This document shows, piece after piece, positions 1 through 7,112 of a DNA stretch of 12,877 bases. Every line of letters begins with the position of its first letter. Within the stretch, counting starts at the first letter, position 1. A program made the position numbers and the translations under genes. The notes below the pieces were generated by a model. The model had not been told where the DNA came from. It saw nothing but the letters and a program-made list of their open reading frames with translations, and ran no database searches. The stretch is from Pseudo-nitzschia pungens (taxonomy: Eukaryota; Bacillariophyta; Bacillariophyceae; Bacillariales; Bacillariaceae), in contig JAYLWG010000025.1 in NCBI GenBank assembly GCA_037355855.1, positions 1 to 12,877 of the forward strand. Reading direction: 5' to 3'.

Positions 1-1265
1 ACGTAGCACACGCTGGTTTAATGGTATTTTGGGCCGGTGCAATGATTTTATTTGAAGTTTCACATTTCGTACCAGAAAAACCTTTATATGAACAAGGTTT
101 CATTTGTATGCAACATTTAGCTACATTAGGTTACGGAATTGGACCAGGTGGTGAAATCACTACAACTGTTCCATACTTCGCAGTTGGTGTAATTCACTTA
201 ATTTCATCAGCAGTATTAGGTTTTGGTGGTATCTACCACTCATTATTAGGACCAGATACATTAGAAGAATCATTCCCATTCTTTGGTTATGATTGGCGTG
301 ATAAAAATAAAATGACAACAATTTTAGGTATTCACTTATGTCTTTTAGGTTGTGGTTCATTCTTATTAGTTGCTAAAGCAATGTACATCGGTGGTGTATA
401 TGATACTTGGGCTCCAGGTGGTGGTGACGTTCGTTACATTACAACACCAACATTAAATCCAATTGTTATTTTCGGTTACGTTTTCCGTTCACCATTTGGT
501 GGTGACGGCTGGGTTGTTTCTGTAAATAATATGGAAGATATTATTGGTGGTCACATTTGGGTTGGTGTTTTATGTATTACTGGTGGTATCTGGCATATTT
601 TCACAAAACCATTTGCTTGGGCACGTCGTGCTTTCGTATGGTCAGGTGAAGCTTACTTATCATACAGTTTAGCTGCAATTTCTCTTATGGGTTGGACAGC
701 TGCTTTATACGCTTGGTATAACAATACAGCATACCCAAGTGAACTTTACGGTCCAACAGGTCCAGAAGCATCACAATCACAAGCATTTACATTCTTAGTT
801 CGTGACCAACGATTAGGTGCAAATGTTTCATCTGCTCAAGGTCCAACAGGTTTAGGTAAATACTTAATGCGTTCACCAAGTGGAGAGATTATCTTCGGTG
901 GTGAAACAATGCGTTTCTGGGATTTACGTGCACCATGGGTTGAGCCATTACGTGGTCCAAACGGTTTAGATATCAACAAAATTAAAAATGATATTCAACC
1001 ATGGCAAGAACGTCGTGCAGCTGAATACATGACACATGCTCCATTAGGGTCACTTAATTCAGTAGGTGGTGTAGCTACAGAAATTAACTCAGTTAACTAT
1101 GTATCTCCACGTTCATGGTTATGTTGTTCACACTTCGTATTAGCATTCTTCTTCCTAGTAGGTCACTGGTGGCACTCAGGTCGTGCTCGTGCAGCAGCAG
1201 CTGGTTTCGAAAAAGGTATTAACCGTGCAAACGAACCAGTATTATCAATGCGTCCTATTGATTAA
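1..1265 (+). CDS. psbC: Photosystem II CP43 chlorophyll apoprotein (partial, 5' end outside window)
   Basis: PsbC is the inner-antenna protein CP43 of photosystem II. It binds chlorophyll in the thylakoid membrane and passes excitation to the reaction centre, and its large lumenal loop contributes ligands to the oxygen-evolving Mn cluster. The reading frame is open to the left edge (first full codon at base 3, VAHAGLM), so the ATG at 21 is an internal Met. Counting it as residue 60 gives a full protein of 473 residues, the usual CP43 length. The loop motif GGETMRFW places Glu and Arg at equivalents of Glu354 and Arg357, which contact the Mn cluster. Hydrophobic segments with His residues such as GIHL, GGHIW and GGIWH are the chlorophyll-binding helices. 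The gene uses mostly GGT, CGT and TTA codons and is visibly less AT-rich than the rpo genes, as expected for high expression. It ends with TAA and is followed by a strong hairpin. psbD normally lies upstream but is not in view. Confidence 0.98.
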   Translation, partial: VAHAGLMVFWAGAMILFEVSHFVPEKPLYEQGFICMQHLATLGYGIGPGGEITTTVPYFAVGVIHLISSAVLGFGGIYHSLLGPDTLEESFPFFGYDWRDKNKMTTILGIHLCLLGCGSFLLVAKAMYIGGVYDTWAPGGGDVRYITTPTLNPIVIFGYVFRSPFGGDGWVVSVNNMEDIIGGHIWVGVLCITGGIWHIFTKPFAWARRAFVWSGEAYLSYSLAAISLMGWTAALYAWYNNTAYPSELYGPTGPEASQSQAFTFLVRDQRLGANVSSAQGPTGLGKYLMRSPSGEIIFGGETMRFWDLRAPWVEPLRGPNGLDINKIKNDIQPWQERRAAEYMTHAPLGSLNSVGGVATEINSVNYVSPRSWLCCSHFVLAFFFLVGHWWHSGRARAAAAGFEKGINRANEPVLSMRPID

Positions 1266-1285
1266 TTCTTATTATTCAACTACCT

Positions 1286-1318
1286 TTGAAAGTTTTCTAT
1301 TTTATAGAAAACTTTCAA
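1286..1318 (+). terminator. Hairpin at the psbC 3' end
   Basis: A perfect 15-bp stem (1286-1300 pairing with 1304-1318) closed by a 3-base TTT loop starts 20 bases after the psbC stop codon. There is no long T tract directly after it, so it fits the plastid type of 3' UTR inverted repeat that stabilises and defines mRNA ends at least as well as a classical intrinsic terminator. The role is inferred from position; the stem itself is read directly. Confidence 0.8.
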
Positions 1319-1478
1319 TTTATAAAAAATTTTGAAATTACATGGAATAAATAATTTAATCTTTTTATACTAACTATTTTTAAATTATTGATTTTTAATA
1401 CTATTTTTAAAAAGTTTTATTATAAATGTTAAACAATAAACATAATATATATAGGAAGCTATAAAGTTAAGAATAGTT
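1319..1478. other. AT-rich spacer between convergent psbC and trnF
   Basis: I see no protein gene or RNA gene here. It contains a 12-bp direct repeat of ACTATTTTTAAA (1373-1384 and 1400-1411). It also holds one arm of an imperfect inverted repeat that flanks the tRNA (1428-1444). Both may be by-products of the very high AT content. Confidence 0.6.
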
Positions 1479-1551
1479 TGCCCGGGAGCGGATTCGAACC
1501 ACTGACACACGGATCTTCAATCCATTGCTCTACCAACTGAGCTACCCGGGC
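1479..1551 (-). tRNA. trnF-GAA: tRNA-Phe (GAA anticodon)
   Basis: A complete cloverleaf of 73 bases on the minus strand. The 7-bp acceptor stem GCCCGGG/CCCGGGC is perfect. The D arm is GCTC-AGTTGGTA-GAGC. The anticodon stem ATGGA/TCCGT (one G-U pair) encloses the loop TTGAAGA, whose centre GAA (plus-strand TTC at 1516-1518) reads Phe codons. The variable region is 5 bases, and the T arm has the TTCGAAT loop. The discriminator base is A (1479), as usual for tRNA-Phe. No 3' CCA is encoded, so it must be added after transcription. It lies between psbC and rps2, in the same direction as rps2, and has a good promoter of its own just upstream. Confidence 0.95.
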
Positions 1552-1578
1552 ATATTGTTTATGTTTAACTATATTATA

Positions 1579-1607
1579 ATTATATCAAAAAGCTAGAATA
1601 ATAACAA
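1579..1607 (-). promoter_or_regulatory. Sigma70-type promoter for trnF
   Basis: On the minus strand a -35-like TTGTTA (1602-1607) is followed after exactly 17 bases by a perfect -10 TATAAT (1579-1584). A second overlapping-register TATAAT lies at 1573-1578. Transcription would start near 1571-1573, leaving a leader of about 20 bases before the tRNA 5' end at 1551. This is the bacterial-type promoter expected for the plastid-encoded polymerase. In AT-rich DNA such matches also arise by chance, but the spacing and position support it. Confidence 0.6.
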
Positions 1608-1641
1608 GAGGAAATATTGTTGATATGTTTAAATTTTTTGA

Positions 1642-1677
1642 AAATGAATCAAAGTAATCAATTTATTTGATTCATTT
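1642..1677 (-). terminator. Hairpin at the rps2 3' end
   Basis: A perfect 12-bp stem (1642-1653 with 1666-1677, arm AAATGAATCAAA) with a 12-base loop lies 52 bases past the rps2 stop, just before the trnF promoter. On the minus strand the stem is followed by A-rich rather than T-rich sequence. An mRNA 3'-end stabiliser or processing boundary for the rpo-rps2 transcript is therefore more likely than intrinsic termination. Confidence 0.65.
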
Positions 1678-1729
1678 CCAAAAATTCTAGTCCTAATGTT
1701 AACGTATAAACAGCTTTTTTGAACAATTT

Positions 1730-2413
1730 TTATTTTGTTTGTCCCTTGATAATACTATCTGTTAATAAAGTTAAAATTAGTTTAATTGAACGGACTGCAT
1801 CATCATTACCTGGAATTGGAATATCCACTAAATCGGGATCACAGTTTGTATCTAAAATTGAAACAACTGGAATTCCTAATTTACGACATTCTGCAATAGC
1901 AGTAATCTCACGTCGTTGATCAATAACAATAACAACATCAGGTAAACTTGTCATAGATTTAATTCCATCTAAGTATTTACGTAATTTTGCTAATTCTTTA
2001 CGACGTAATGCTCCTTCTTTTTTTGTTAATAATTCAAAGGTTCCATCAGATTCTTGTTTTTCTAAATCTTTTAATTTTTCAATCCGTTCTTTCATTGTTG
2101 ACCAATTTGTAAGCATACCACCTAACCAACGGTGATTAACATAATATGAATTAGAGCGGTTTGCTTCTTGTGCAATTAATGTTGTTGCTTGACGTTTAGT
2201 ACCAACAAATAAAACTTTTTGGTTTTTACTAGCAGCAACTTCTAGATATCTCATTGCTTTTTTTAATAAAGTTGCAGATTGAACTAAATCTAGAATATGA
2301 ATATTATTTACTTCACTGTAAATATATGGGAACATTTTTGGATTCCAACGATGAGCTTTATGACCAAAATGAACACCTGCTTCTAATAACTGTGCTAAAC
2401 TGATATCAGACAT
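1730..2413 (-). CDS. rps2: 30S ribosomal protein S2 (uS2c)
   Basis: Plastid small-subunit ribosomal protein S2, 227 residues, the normal length for bacterial and plastid S2. The family pattern is complete. The N-terminal segment [19 protein letters not shown] is followed by [13 protein letters not shown], then [21 protein letters not shown], the helical hairpin with charged residues near positions 110-150, [34 protein letters not shown] and the closing [14 protein letters not shown]. It acts in assembly of the 30S head and platform and in translation in the plastid stroma. It is the last gene of the rpo operon, 60 bases after rpoC2, the classic plastid position. The ATG at 2413 directly precedes the conserved [12 protein letters not shown] start; I see no Shine-Dalgarno sequence before it. 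The gene is intact, unlike the rpo genes upstream. Confidence 0.97.
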   Translation of the reverse strand: MSDISLAQLLEAGVHFGHKAHRWNPKMFPYIYSEVNNIHILDLVQSATLLKKAMRYLEVAASKNQKVLFVGTKRQATTLIAQEANRSNSYYVNHRWLGGMLTNWSTMKERIEKLKDLEKQESDGTFELLTKKEGALRRKELAKLRKYLDGIKSMTSLPDVVIVIDQRREITAIAECRKLGIPVVSILDTNCDPDLVDIPIPGNDDAVRSIKLILTLLTDSIIKGQTK

Positions 2414-2441
2414 AATTTTTTTAAATTACTTATTTATAATG

Positions 2442-2489
2442 TGGACAAATTTCTAAAAAAATATTATCAAATATTAATTTATTTGTCCA
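2442..2489 (-). repeat. Inverted repeat spanning the rpoC2 stop and the rpoC2-rps2 spacer
   Basis: TGGACAAAT at 2442-2450 is the exact reverse complement of ATTTGTCCA at 2481-2489 (9 bp), with a loop of 30 bases. On the transcript the upstream arm lies in the last codons of rpoC2 and the downstream arm lies in the spacer before rps2. It could form a structure at the junction between the two coding regions. The function is unknown. Confidence 0.45.
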
Positions 2490-4636
2490 GGTTTCTGTAA
2501 AAGTTCTGACGAATTAAATTCATTATATTGATTATTCATCAAATATTTTCTAAACGAATTTTTGTAATTTTGTGAGCCAGTTCCAGCTGGAATTAAATGA
2601 CCAATAACAATATTTTCTTTTAGACCTCGTAACCAGTCAATTCGGCCTTCAATCGCTGCTTTTGTTAAAACACGTGTTGTCTCTTGGAAGCTTGCAGCCG
2701 AGATAAAACTTGGATTATTTAAGGCAGCTTTAGTAATACCAAGTAATAATGGAACATAACATGCTATTTGTTTATTCTCGCTCATTAAAATATTATTAAT
2801 GTATTGAATATGATATAAATCAATTACCTCTCGTTGTAATAATGGCGTATCTCCTTCATACGTAATTAAAACTTTTGTTGTCATTTGTTTGATAATAACT
2901 TCTAAATGTTTATCATTAATAGTAACACCTTGAGATTTGTATACAGATTGAACAGAATTTAAGATAAATAATTGAACTTTTTTGAAACTTTTGTGACAGG
3001 CTTCATAATTTTCGATTAATCGTGCATATTTAAAAGTTTTCGTTCGATCGCATAAGAAAAATTTTAATAATCCATAATAATTAAAATAGACTTTAACTAA
3101 TTTATGAGGATTAATTTTTTCATTTTCTTTAATTGGTGTTCCTAGTTTCTGGAATTCAAAATTAACATCTAAACTTGTTTTTTGTGCTAATAGTCCTCGC
3201 TTTTGACTAGTCGGAATTCTTTTCACCATCATATTTTTCTTCCGCGCCTCTAAAATTTCTTCAATTCTTGGTAAGCCTTGAACAATATCACCCGTAGTTT
3301 CTTTTTCAAGATTTAGTAGACCCAAAGTTTTACCAGATTCAATAAACTCACTATTTTTACAAAATACACTATTTACATCCTGTTCAAAATAATCTTCCGT
3401 GATTGAATACAATCCAACTGCTTTTATTGATTTTGTGAACGGTTGTTCAGTAAATTTCAATAATGTTAATTGGTTTTTAATTTCATTTGAACTAGCCTTA
3501 CGGTTCTCATTTTGTATTAGTTCAGAACTTTGTAATAATACTGTTCGAGCAAATTTAGTTTTATTGACTGGCCTATTGTTATCTAAGTTCGGAGCTAAAA
3601 TTGTTTTTAATTGGGTATTTACATTGTTCGTTGTTATAGTGAATTTTTTTGAAAATTTGGGAATTAAACAACTATAGAATTTACCCGCATTCTTTAAGAA
3701 AAGTTTTGAAAATTCTGATTTTAATGTGATTTTTTGATCTTGAAGAGTACTATAATTTAAGTTACGTCGAATTAAAAGTTTTCTTAAATCATAATAATTT
3801 ACTGCGATATTTTGATTAGTAATAGAGCTCAAATTACTATTTGATTGTGGGATAATTTTATATTGCAAGTTTGTTTTTACTTTTAAATTATCACCTTTAC
3901 AATTTGGGAAGAAATATGGGCGACCTTTTTGTATTGTTACAAATTCATCATTTTCAATAATAATTTTACCGGTTTTAGCAAGATTTGATTTACTCATAAT
4001 AAAATCATTTAACCCCTTGTTTCCAACTTCAGCTTTGTTTACAACAATACAATCATTATTTGAAATTAAAAAAATCTGTTTCTCATTTTGTTTCTTTATT
4101 TTAAATTTTACAATTTCTAGTGAGTTTGAAGTAAGAGTTTCTAAATACCCTAAAACATTATAATTACTGACAAATTGATTTTTTTGGACTAAGAGACAAG
4201 GATCGATATTTTTATCTCTTAAATTTGGGGCAATATAATTGTTAAAATGAATTTTTTCAGTAATATTGAAATCAACTGAATTTTTCGGTTTATTATTTGC
4301 TAATTCAAGGTTAATATGTTTTTTAAATAAATTATTTGTTTTAAAAAGTAGAAGATTCGCAATTAAGTTAACATTTTTAATTCCATTTATACGTTGATTT
4401 GATTTATAGAAATAAACAGTTTTTGATTCTAAATTAAACTGTGATTGTAGATCAGTCTCTCTTTGTTCAAATGGAAGAGTCGCTGCTCCATGTGGGAATT
4501 CATAAATTTGAATTGGACGAACTAAAAGTCGATCTTGACTTTCTTCGTCTAGACATTCACAAAACGATAAATTTTTGAATCTTAACATTTGAAAATAAGG
4601 CTTCTCCAGGATAATAAACTTTCCCACCAACTTCAT
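2474..4636 (-). CDS. rpoC2: RNA polymerase beta'' subunit, C-terminal half (rpoC2 second open frame)
   Basis: The 720-residue C-terminal part of RpoC2, the beta'' subunit of the plastid-encoded RNA polymerase. Residues 1-400 belong to the poorly conserved trigger-loop insertion (SI3-like). Pieces recognisable from other RpoC2 proteins are LLVRPIQIYEFP near 38-49 and KGRPYFFP near 237-244. After it comes the universally conserved part: GDIVQGLPRIEEILEARKK (449-467), then HLEVIIKQMTTKV (577-589) and LLGITKAALNNPSFISAASFQETTRVLTKAAIEGR (631-665), with HLIPAGTG (680-687) near the end. The ATG follows the TAA of the upstream half without any gap and in the same frame (TAAATG). An AAGGA lies 10 bases before the ATG, so initiation or reinitiation here is plausible. 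Alone this piece could not form the active site, so it must join the upstream half in the enzyme. The alternative is a single rpoC2 with one stop codon by mutation, readthrough or sequencing error. Confidence 0.9.
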   Translation of the reverse strand: MKLVGKFIILEKPYFQMLRFKNLSFCECLDEESQDRLLVRPIQIYEFPHGAATLPFEQRETDLQSQFNLESKTVYFYKSNQRINGIKNVNLIANLLLFKTNNLFKKHINLELANNKPKNSVDFNITEKIHFNNYIAPNLRDKNIDPCLLVQKNQFVSNYNVLGYLETLTSNSLEIVKFKIKKQNEKQIFLISNNDCIVVNKAEVGNKGLNDFIMSKSNLAKTGKIIIENDEFVTIQKGRPYFFPNCKGDNLKVKTNLQYKIIPQSNSNLSSITNQNIAVNYYDLRKLLIRRNLNYSTLQDQKITLKSEFSKLFLKNAGKFYSCLIPKFSKKFTITTNNVNTQLKTILAPNLDNNRPVNKTKFARTVLLQSSELIQNENRKASSNEIKNQLTLLKFTEQPFTKSIKAVGLYSITEDYFEQDVNSVFCKNSEFIESGKTLGLLNLEKETTGDIVQGLPRIEEILEARKKNMMVKRIPTSQKRGLLAQKTSLDVNFEFQKLGTPIKENEKINPHKLVKVYFNYYGLLKFFLCDRTKTFKYARLIENYEACHKSFKKVQLFILNSVQSVYKSQGVTINDKHLEVIIKQMTTKVLITYEGDTPLLQREVIDLYHIQYINNILMSENKQIACYVPLLLGITKAALNNPSFISAASFQETTRVLTKAAIEGRIDWLRGLKENIVIGHLIPAGTGSQNYKNSFRKYLMNNQYNEFNSSELLQKPGQIN

Positions 4637-7084
4637 TTAATTTATTTCCTTATAAACTAACCCAGATTTAATAGAAATTATTTGAGTATTATTGCCTTTC
4701 GGAGTAATCTGTACAATACCTGATGTTTTTGAGAATAAATTAGGAATAAGTTCAAATCCTTTCGAAATAAAATCCCCATCCTCAATAAATAAAATATTTT
4801 GTTCACATTTTATTTTATGAATCTCTTCTTCTAACCAAATCATCGTACGTGATTTGACAATTGGTGTAATTGTATTGGAATTTACTTTTAAGAATTTATC
4901 AACAAATTTTCTAAATTTTGATTCGATGTTTTCTAATTTTTTTAATTTTCGATTTGCATTTAAAAGTGTTCGTTGGGTGCGAAGTAATTTTCTTGCCGCA
5001 TCTTCTTCTTTACGTTTGGCTTTCTCTAATTTTCGTTTCAGAATTGGGTAAGCTTTATTATCTTTTTCTATTTTTGAAAAACCTTCAGTTAAGAAATAGA
5101 TATCAGACTCCGCTTTTCGAATATCCCATCTTGCTTTTTCAATACTTGTGCCTGATCGAGCAATTGTAATTTCAGCTTTTTGATATTCAATATTAAGTTC
5201 TGTAAGTTCATCCTCATACGAAAATAGACTATAATTATTTTTTTGGAAGACAATTTGTCTTGTTCGTTGATAATGGTTTAAACTATTTCTAAAATCATAA
5301 TAAAGAATTCCACCTGTCAGAGTTAAAAACGAATTGTTAATCAGAGTTCCTAATTTTTCATTTCTTGTTAACTGTAAACAATTTTTAGAATTATTTTTTT
5401 GAATAGTTAAAGAGTATTTTTTATCGTCTAGGGTTAATAAATAATTTTTATAATTTCGCGAAGCTTTGAATTTCTCTAATTTCGCATTTTTTAATGAATG
5501 TTTAGTATGATTAATTTTTATTAATCCTTCATATAAACTTCGTTTATTATTTATGAATGTCACCGAACCACTGTAATGATTAATTAGTTTTGTTCGAAAA
5601 ACATAACTAAATGGATTTAATTTATGATCAGGGTAAAAATTTAAAAAAGAATTTAATGGACTATTATATAATTGCCCCGATAAAATCCAAATTAATTTAT
5701 TATGATTTAGCAAATTAACTTTTTGTTTTAATTTGGGTATAAAAATTTCACCACATGTATCACTTAAAATCGTCTTAACTTCTGTTTTAATTTCCTTATT
5801 CGTATTAATGACTTCACCAATAACTGTATCCTTTGGAAGATATTGATTATTTTTTGGGAATAAAATTGTATTCCGTAAAATATCAATTTTAACTAAATCT
5901 TCATTTTTATCGGATGGAATTAAAACTAATGAACCAGCATTCTTTGTTACAAGAACATCTTCGCCTCGATTTGTTCTTAACACAACAGTTTTTAATCGTT
6001 TATAGAATTGAATAATTCCATTCATTGGACTAATAATTTGTTGACGAGCTTCTGACGTGAAGATACCACCAGTATGAAATGTCCGCATCGTAAGTTGTGT
6101 ACCAGGTTCTCCAATTGATTGACCAGCTAAAATGCCAATCGCTTCTCCAATATCAATTAAGTTTTCATTTGCTAAATCCCATCCATAACATTTTTGACAA
6201 ATTGCTCGATATAATTGACAAGTTAATGGAGAACGAACGGAATATTCAAGAATTTTTTTATCTTTAAATGTTTGAATTAATTCAGGAGTTATTTGAGTAT
6301 TTTGTTTGACCAGTAAAGCTGATGTTTGAGGATCATAAATGGGTTTATTTAAAACCCGTCCTAAAATTTTATCATAAATATCAGACGAATTTGTAAAATT
6401 TTTGCTTGAAAATACAAATGAATGACTTGTTAAACAGTCTTTCTCACGAATTAAAATATCTTGAGATACATCAATTAAACGACGTGTTAAATATCCAGAA
6501 TTAGCCGTTTTTAATGCCGTGTCAACAATCCCTTTACGAGCTCCGTAACCTGACATTAAATAATCAGTAATCGTTAATCCTTCACGAAAATTCTTCTTAA
6601 TTGGTAAATTCATAATTTGACCACTTGGGTCAGACATTAAACCTCGCATCCCAACCAACTGACGAACTTGCGATAAGTTACCACGGGCACCTGAAAAAGC
6701 CATGATATAAACCGAGTTAAGAGGATCATAATTTTTAAAATAGTAAATAATCTGATTTTTTAATGATTCACTTGTAAGACTCCAAGTATCAATGATTTTT
6801 TGAAATCTTTCAACATCAGTTATTTTACCCTTTAAAAAAATTTTTTCCGAATTATAAATTTCTTGATTTGCTTTTTCAAGCATAACATTTTTTACAAACG
6901 GAATTTTTAAATCTTCAATACTAATTGAAATTCCAGCATGACTAGCATATTTAAAACCTAAATATTTTAATTCATCTGCTAATAAACAAGCCTGCATCGA
7001 ATCATAACTTGTAAAACTCCATGCTAATAATTGACGTAATTGTTTTTTATCAATTAAAGTATTTTGATAAGTGTAAGTTTTCAT
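4637..7084 (-). CDS. rpoC2: RNA polymerase beta'' subunit, N-terminal half (rpoC2 first open frame)
   Basis: The 815-residue N-terminal part of RpoC2. The start matches the family (KLGF-type segment YLGFKYASHAGISISIEDLK, about residues 41-60). The bridge-helix region SGARGNLSQVRQLVGMRGLM is at 131-150. FREGLTITDYL and GARKGIVDTALKTANSGYLTRR follow at about 167-202. Cys217, Cys289, Cys296 and Cys299 are the expected zinc-binding set. The first half of the trigger loop, GEPGTQLTMRTFHTGGIF, is at 325-342. From there the trigger-loop insertion (SI3-like) begins. It includes a very charged coiled-coil stretch at about 624-738 that I do not know from typical RpoC2, then RTMIWLEEEIHKIKCEQNILFIEDGDFI, which is a familiar algal RpoC2 segment. 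The frame ends with TAA after KSGLVYKEIN, in the same frame as the downstream half. It starts 28 bases after rpoC1. No Shine-Dalgarno sequence is seen at its ATG. Confidence 0.93.
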   Translation of the reverse strand: MKTYTYQNTLIDKKQLRQLLAWSFTSYDSMQACLLADELKYLGFKYASHAGISISIEDLKIPFVKNVMLEKANQEIYNSEKIFLKGKITDVERFQKIIDTWSLTSESLKNQIIYYFKNYDPLNSVYIMAFSGARGNLSQVRQLVGMRGLMSDPSGQIMNLPIKKNFREGLTITDYLMSGYGARKGIVDTALKTANSGYLTRRLIDVSQDILIREKDCLTSHSFVFSSKNFTNSSDIYDKILGRVLNKPIYDPQTSALLVKQNTQITPELIQTFKDKKILEYSVRSPLTCQLYRAICQKCYGWDLANENLIDIGEAIGILAGQSIGEPGTQLTMRTFHTGGIFTSEARQQIISPMNGIIQFYKRLKTVVLRTNRGEDVLVTKNAGSLVLIPSDKNEDLVKIDILRNTILFPKNNQYLPKDTVIGEVINTNKEIKTEVKTILSDTCGEIFIPKLKQKVNLLNHNKLIWILSGQLYNSPLNSFLNFYPDHKLNPFSYVFRTKLINHYSGSVTFINNKRSLYEGLIKINHTKHSLKNAKLEKFKASRNYKNYLLTLDDKKYSLTIQKNNSKNCLQLTRNEKLGTLINNSFLTLTGGILYYDFRNSLNHYQRTRQIVFQKNNYSLFSYEDELTELNIEYQKAEITIARSGTSIEKARWDIRKAESDIYFLTEGFSKIEKDNKAYPILKRKLEKAKRKEEDAARKLLRTQRTLLNANRKLKKLENIESKFRKFVDKFLKVNSNTITPIVKSRTMIWLEEEIHKIKCEQNILFIEDGDFISKGFELIPNLFSKTSGIVQITPKGNNTQIISIKSGLVYKEIN
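4647..4651 (-). promoter_or_regulatory. Shine-Dalgarno-like AAGGA before the second rpoC2 frame
   Basis: On the minus strand AAGGA lies 10 bases upstream of the ATG at 4636, inside the last codons of the first rpoC2 frame. I find no comparable purine motif before the starts of rps2, rpoC1 or the first half of rpoC2. Its presence here therefore supports a real translation start right after the in-frame TAA. The spacing is slightly long compared with the bacterial optimum. Confidence 0.5.
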
Positions 7085-7112
7085 AAAATATATTTAATAG
7101 GTTATCTTTGAA

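Noticed and set aside
21..23. ATG at 21 as the psbC start
   Set aside because: The frame is open to base 3 with conserved CP43 sequence VAHAGL before it, and the length count shows it is residue 60 of 473.
1373..1411. 12-bp direct repeat ACTATTTTTAAA in the psbC-trnF spacer
   Set aside because: It is a simple AT-rich word in a very AT-rich spacer, with only two copies and no further structure; chance is sufficient.
1719..1919. Plus-strand open frame of 66 codons opposite the end of rps2
   Set aside because: Its sequence is the complement of conserved S2 coding sequence and has no start signal or family match; it is a shadow.
4637..4639. TAA recoded as a sense codon in this plastid
   Set aside because: psbC, rps2, rpoC1, rpoB and the second rpoC2 frame all end in TAA at the expected protein ends, so general reassignment is excluded.
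4854..5169. Plus-strand open frames of 60-90 codons opposite rpoC2 (also at 3399-3677, 7973-8161 and 10059-10256)
   Set aside because: They lie wholly opposite strongly conserved or charged coding sequence, show no family resemblance and follow the codon pattern of the complementary strand; they are shadows.
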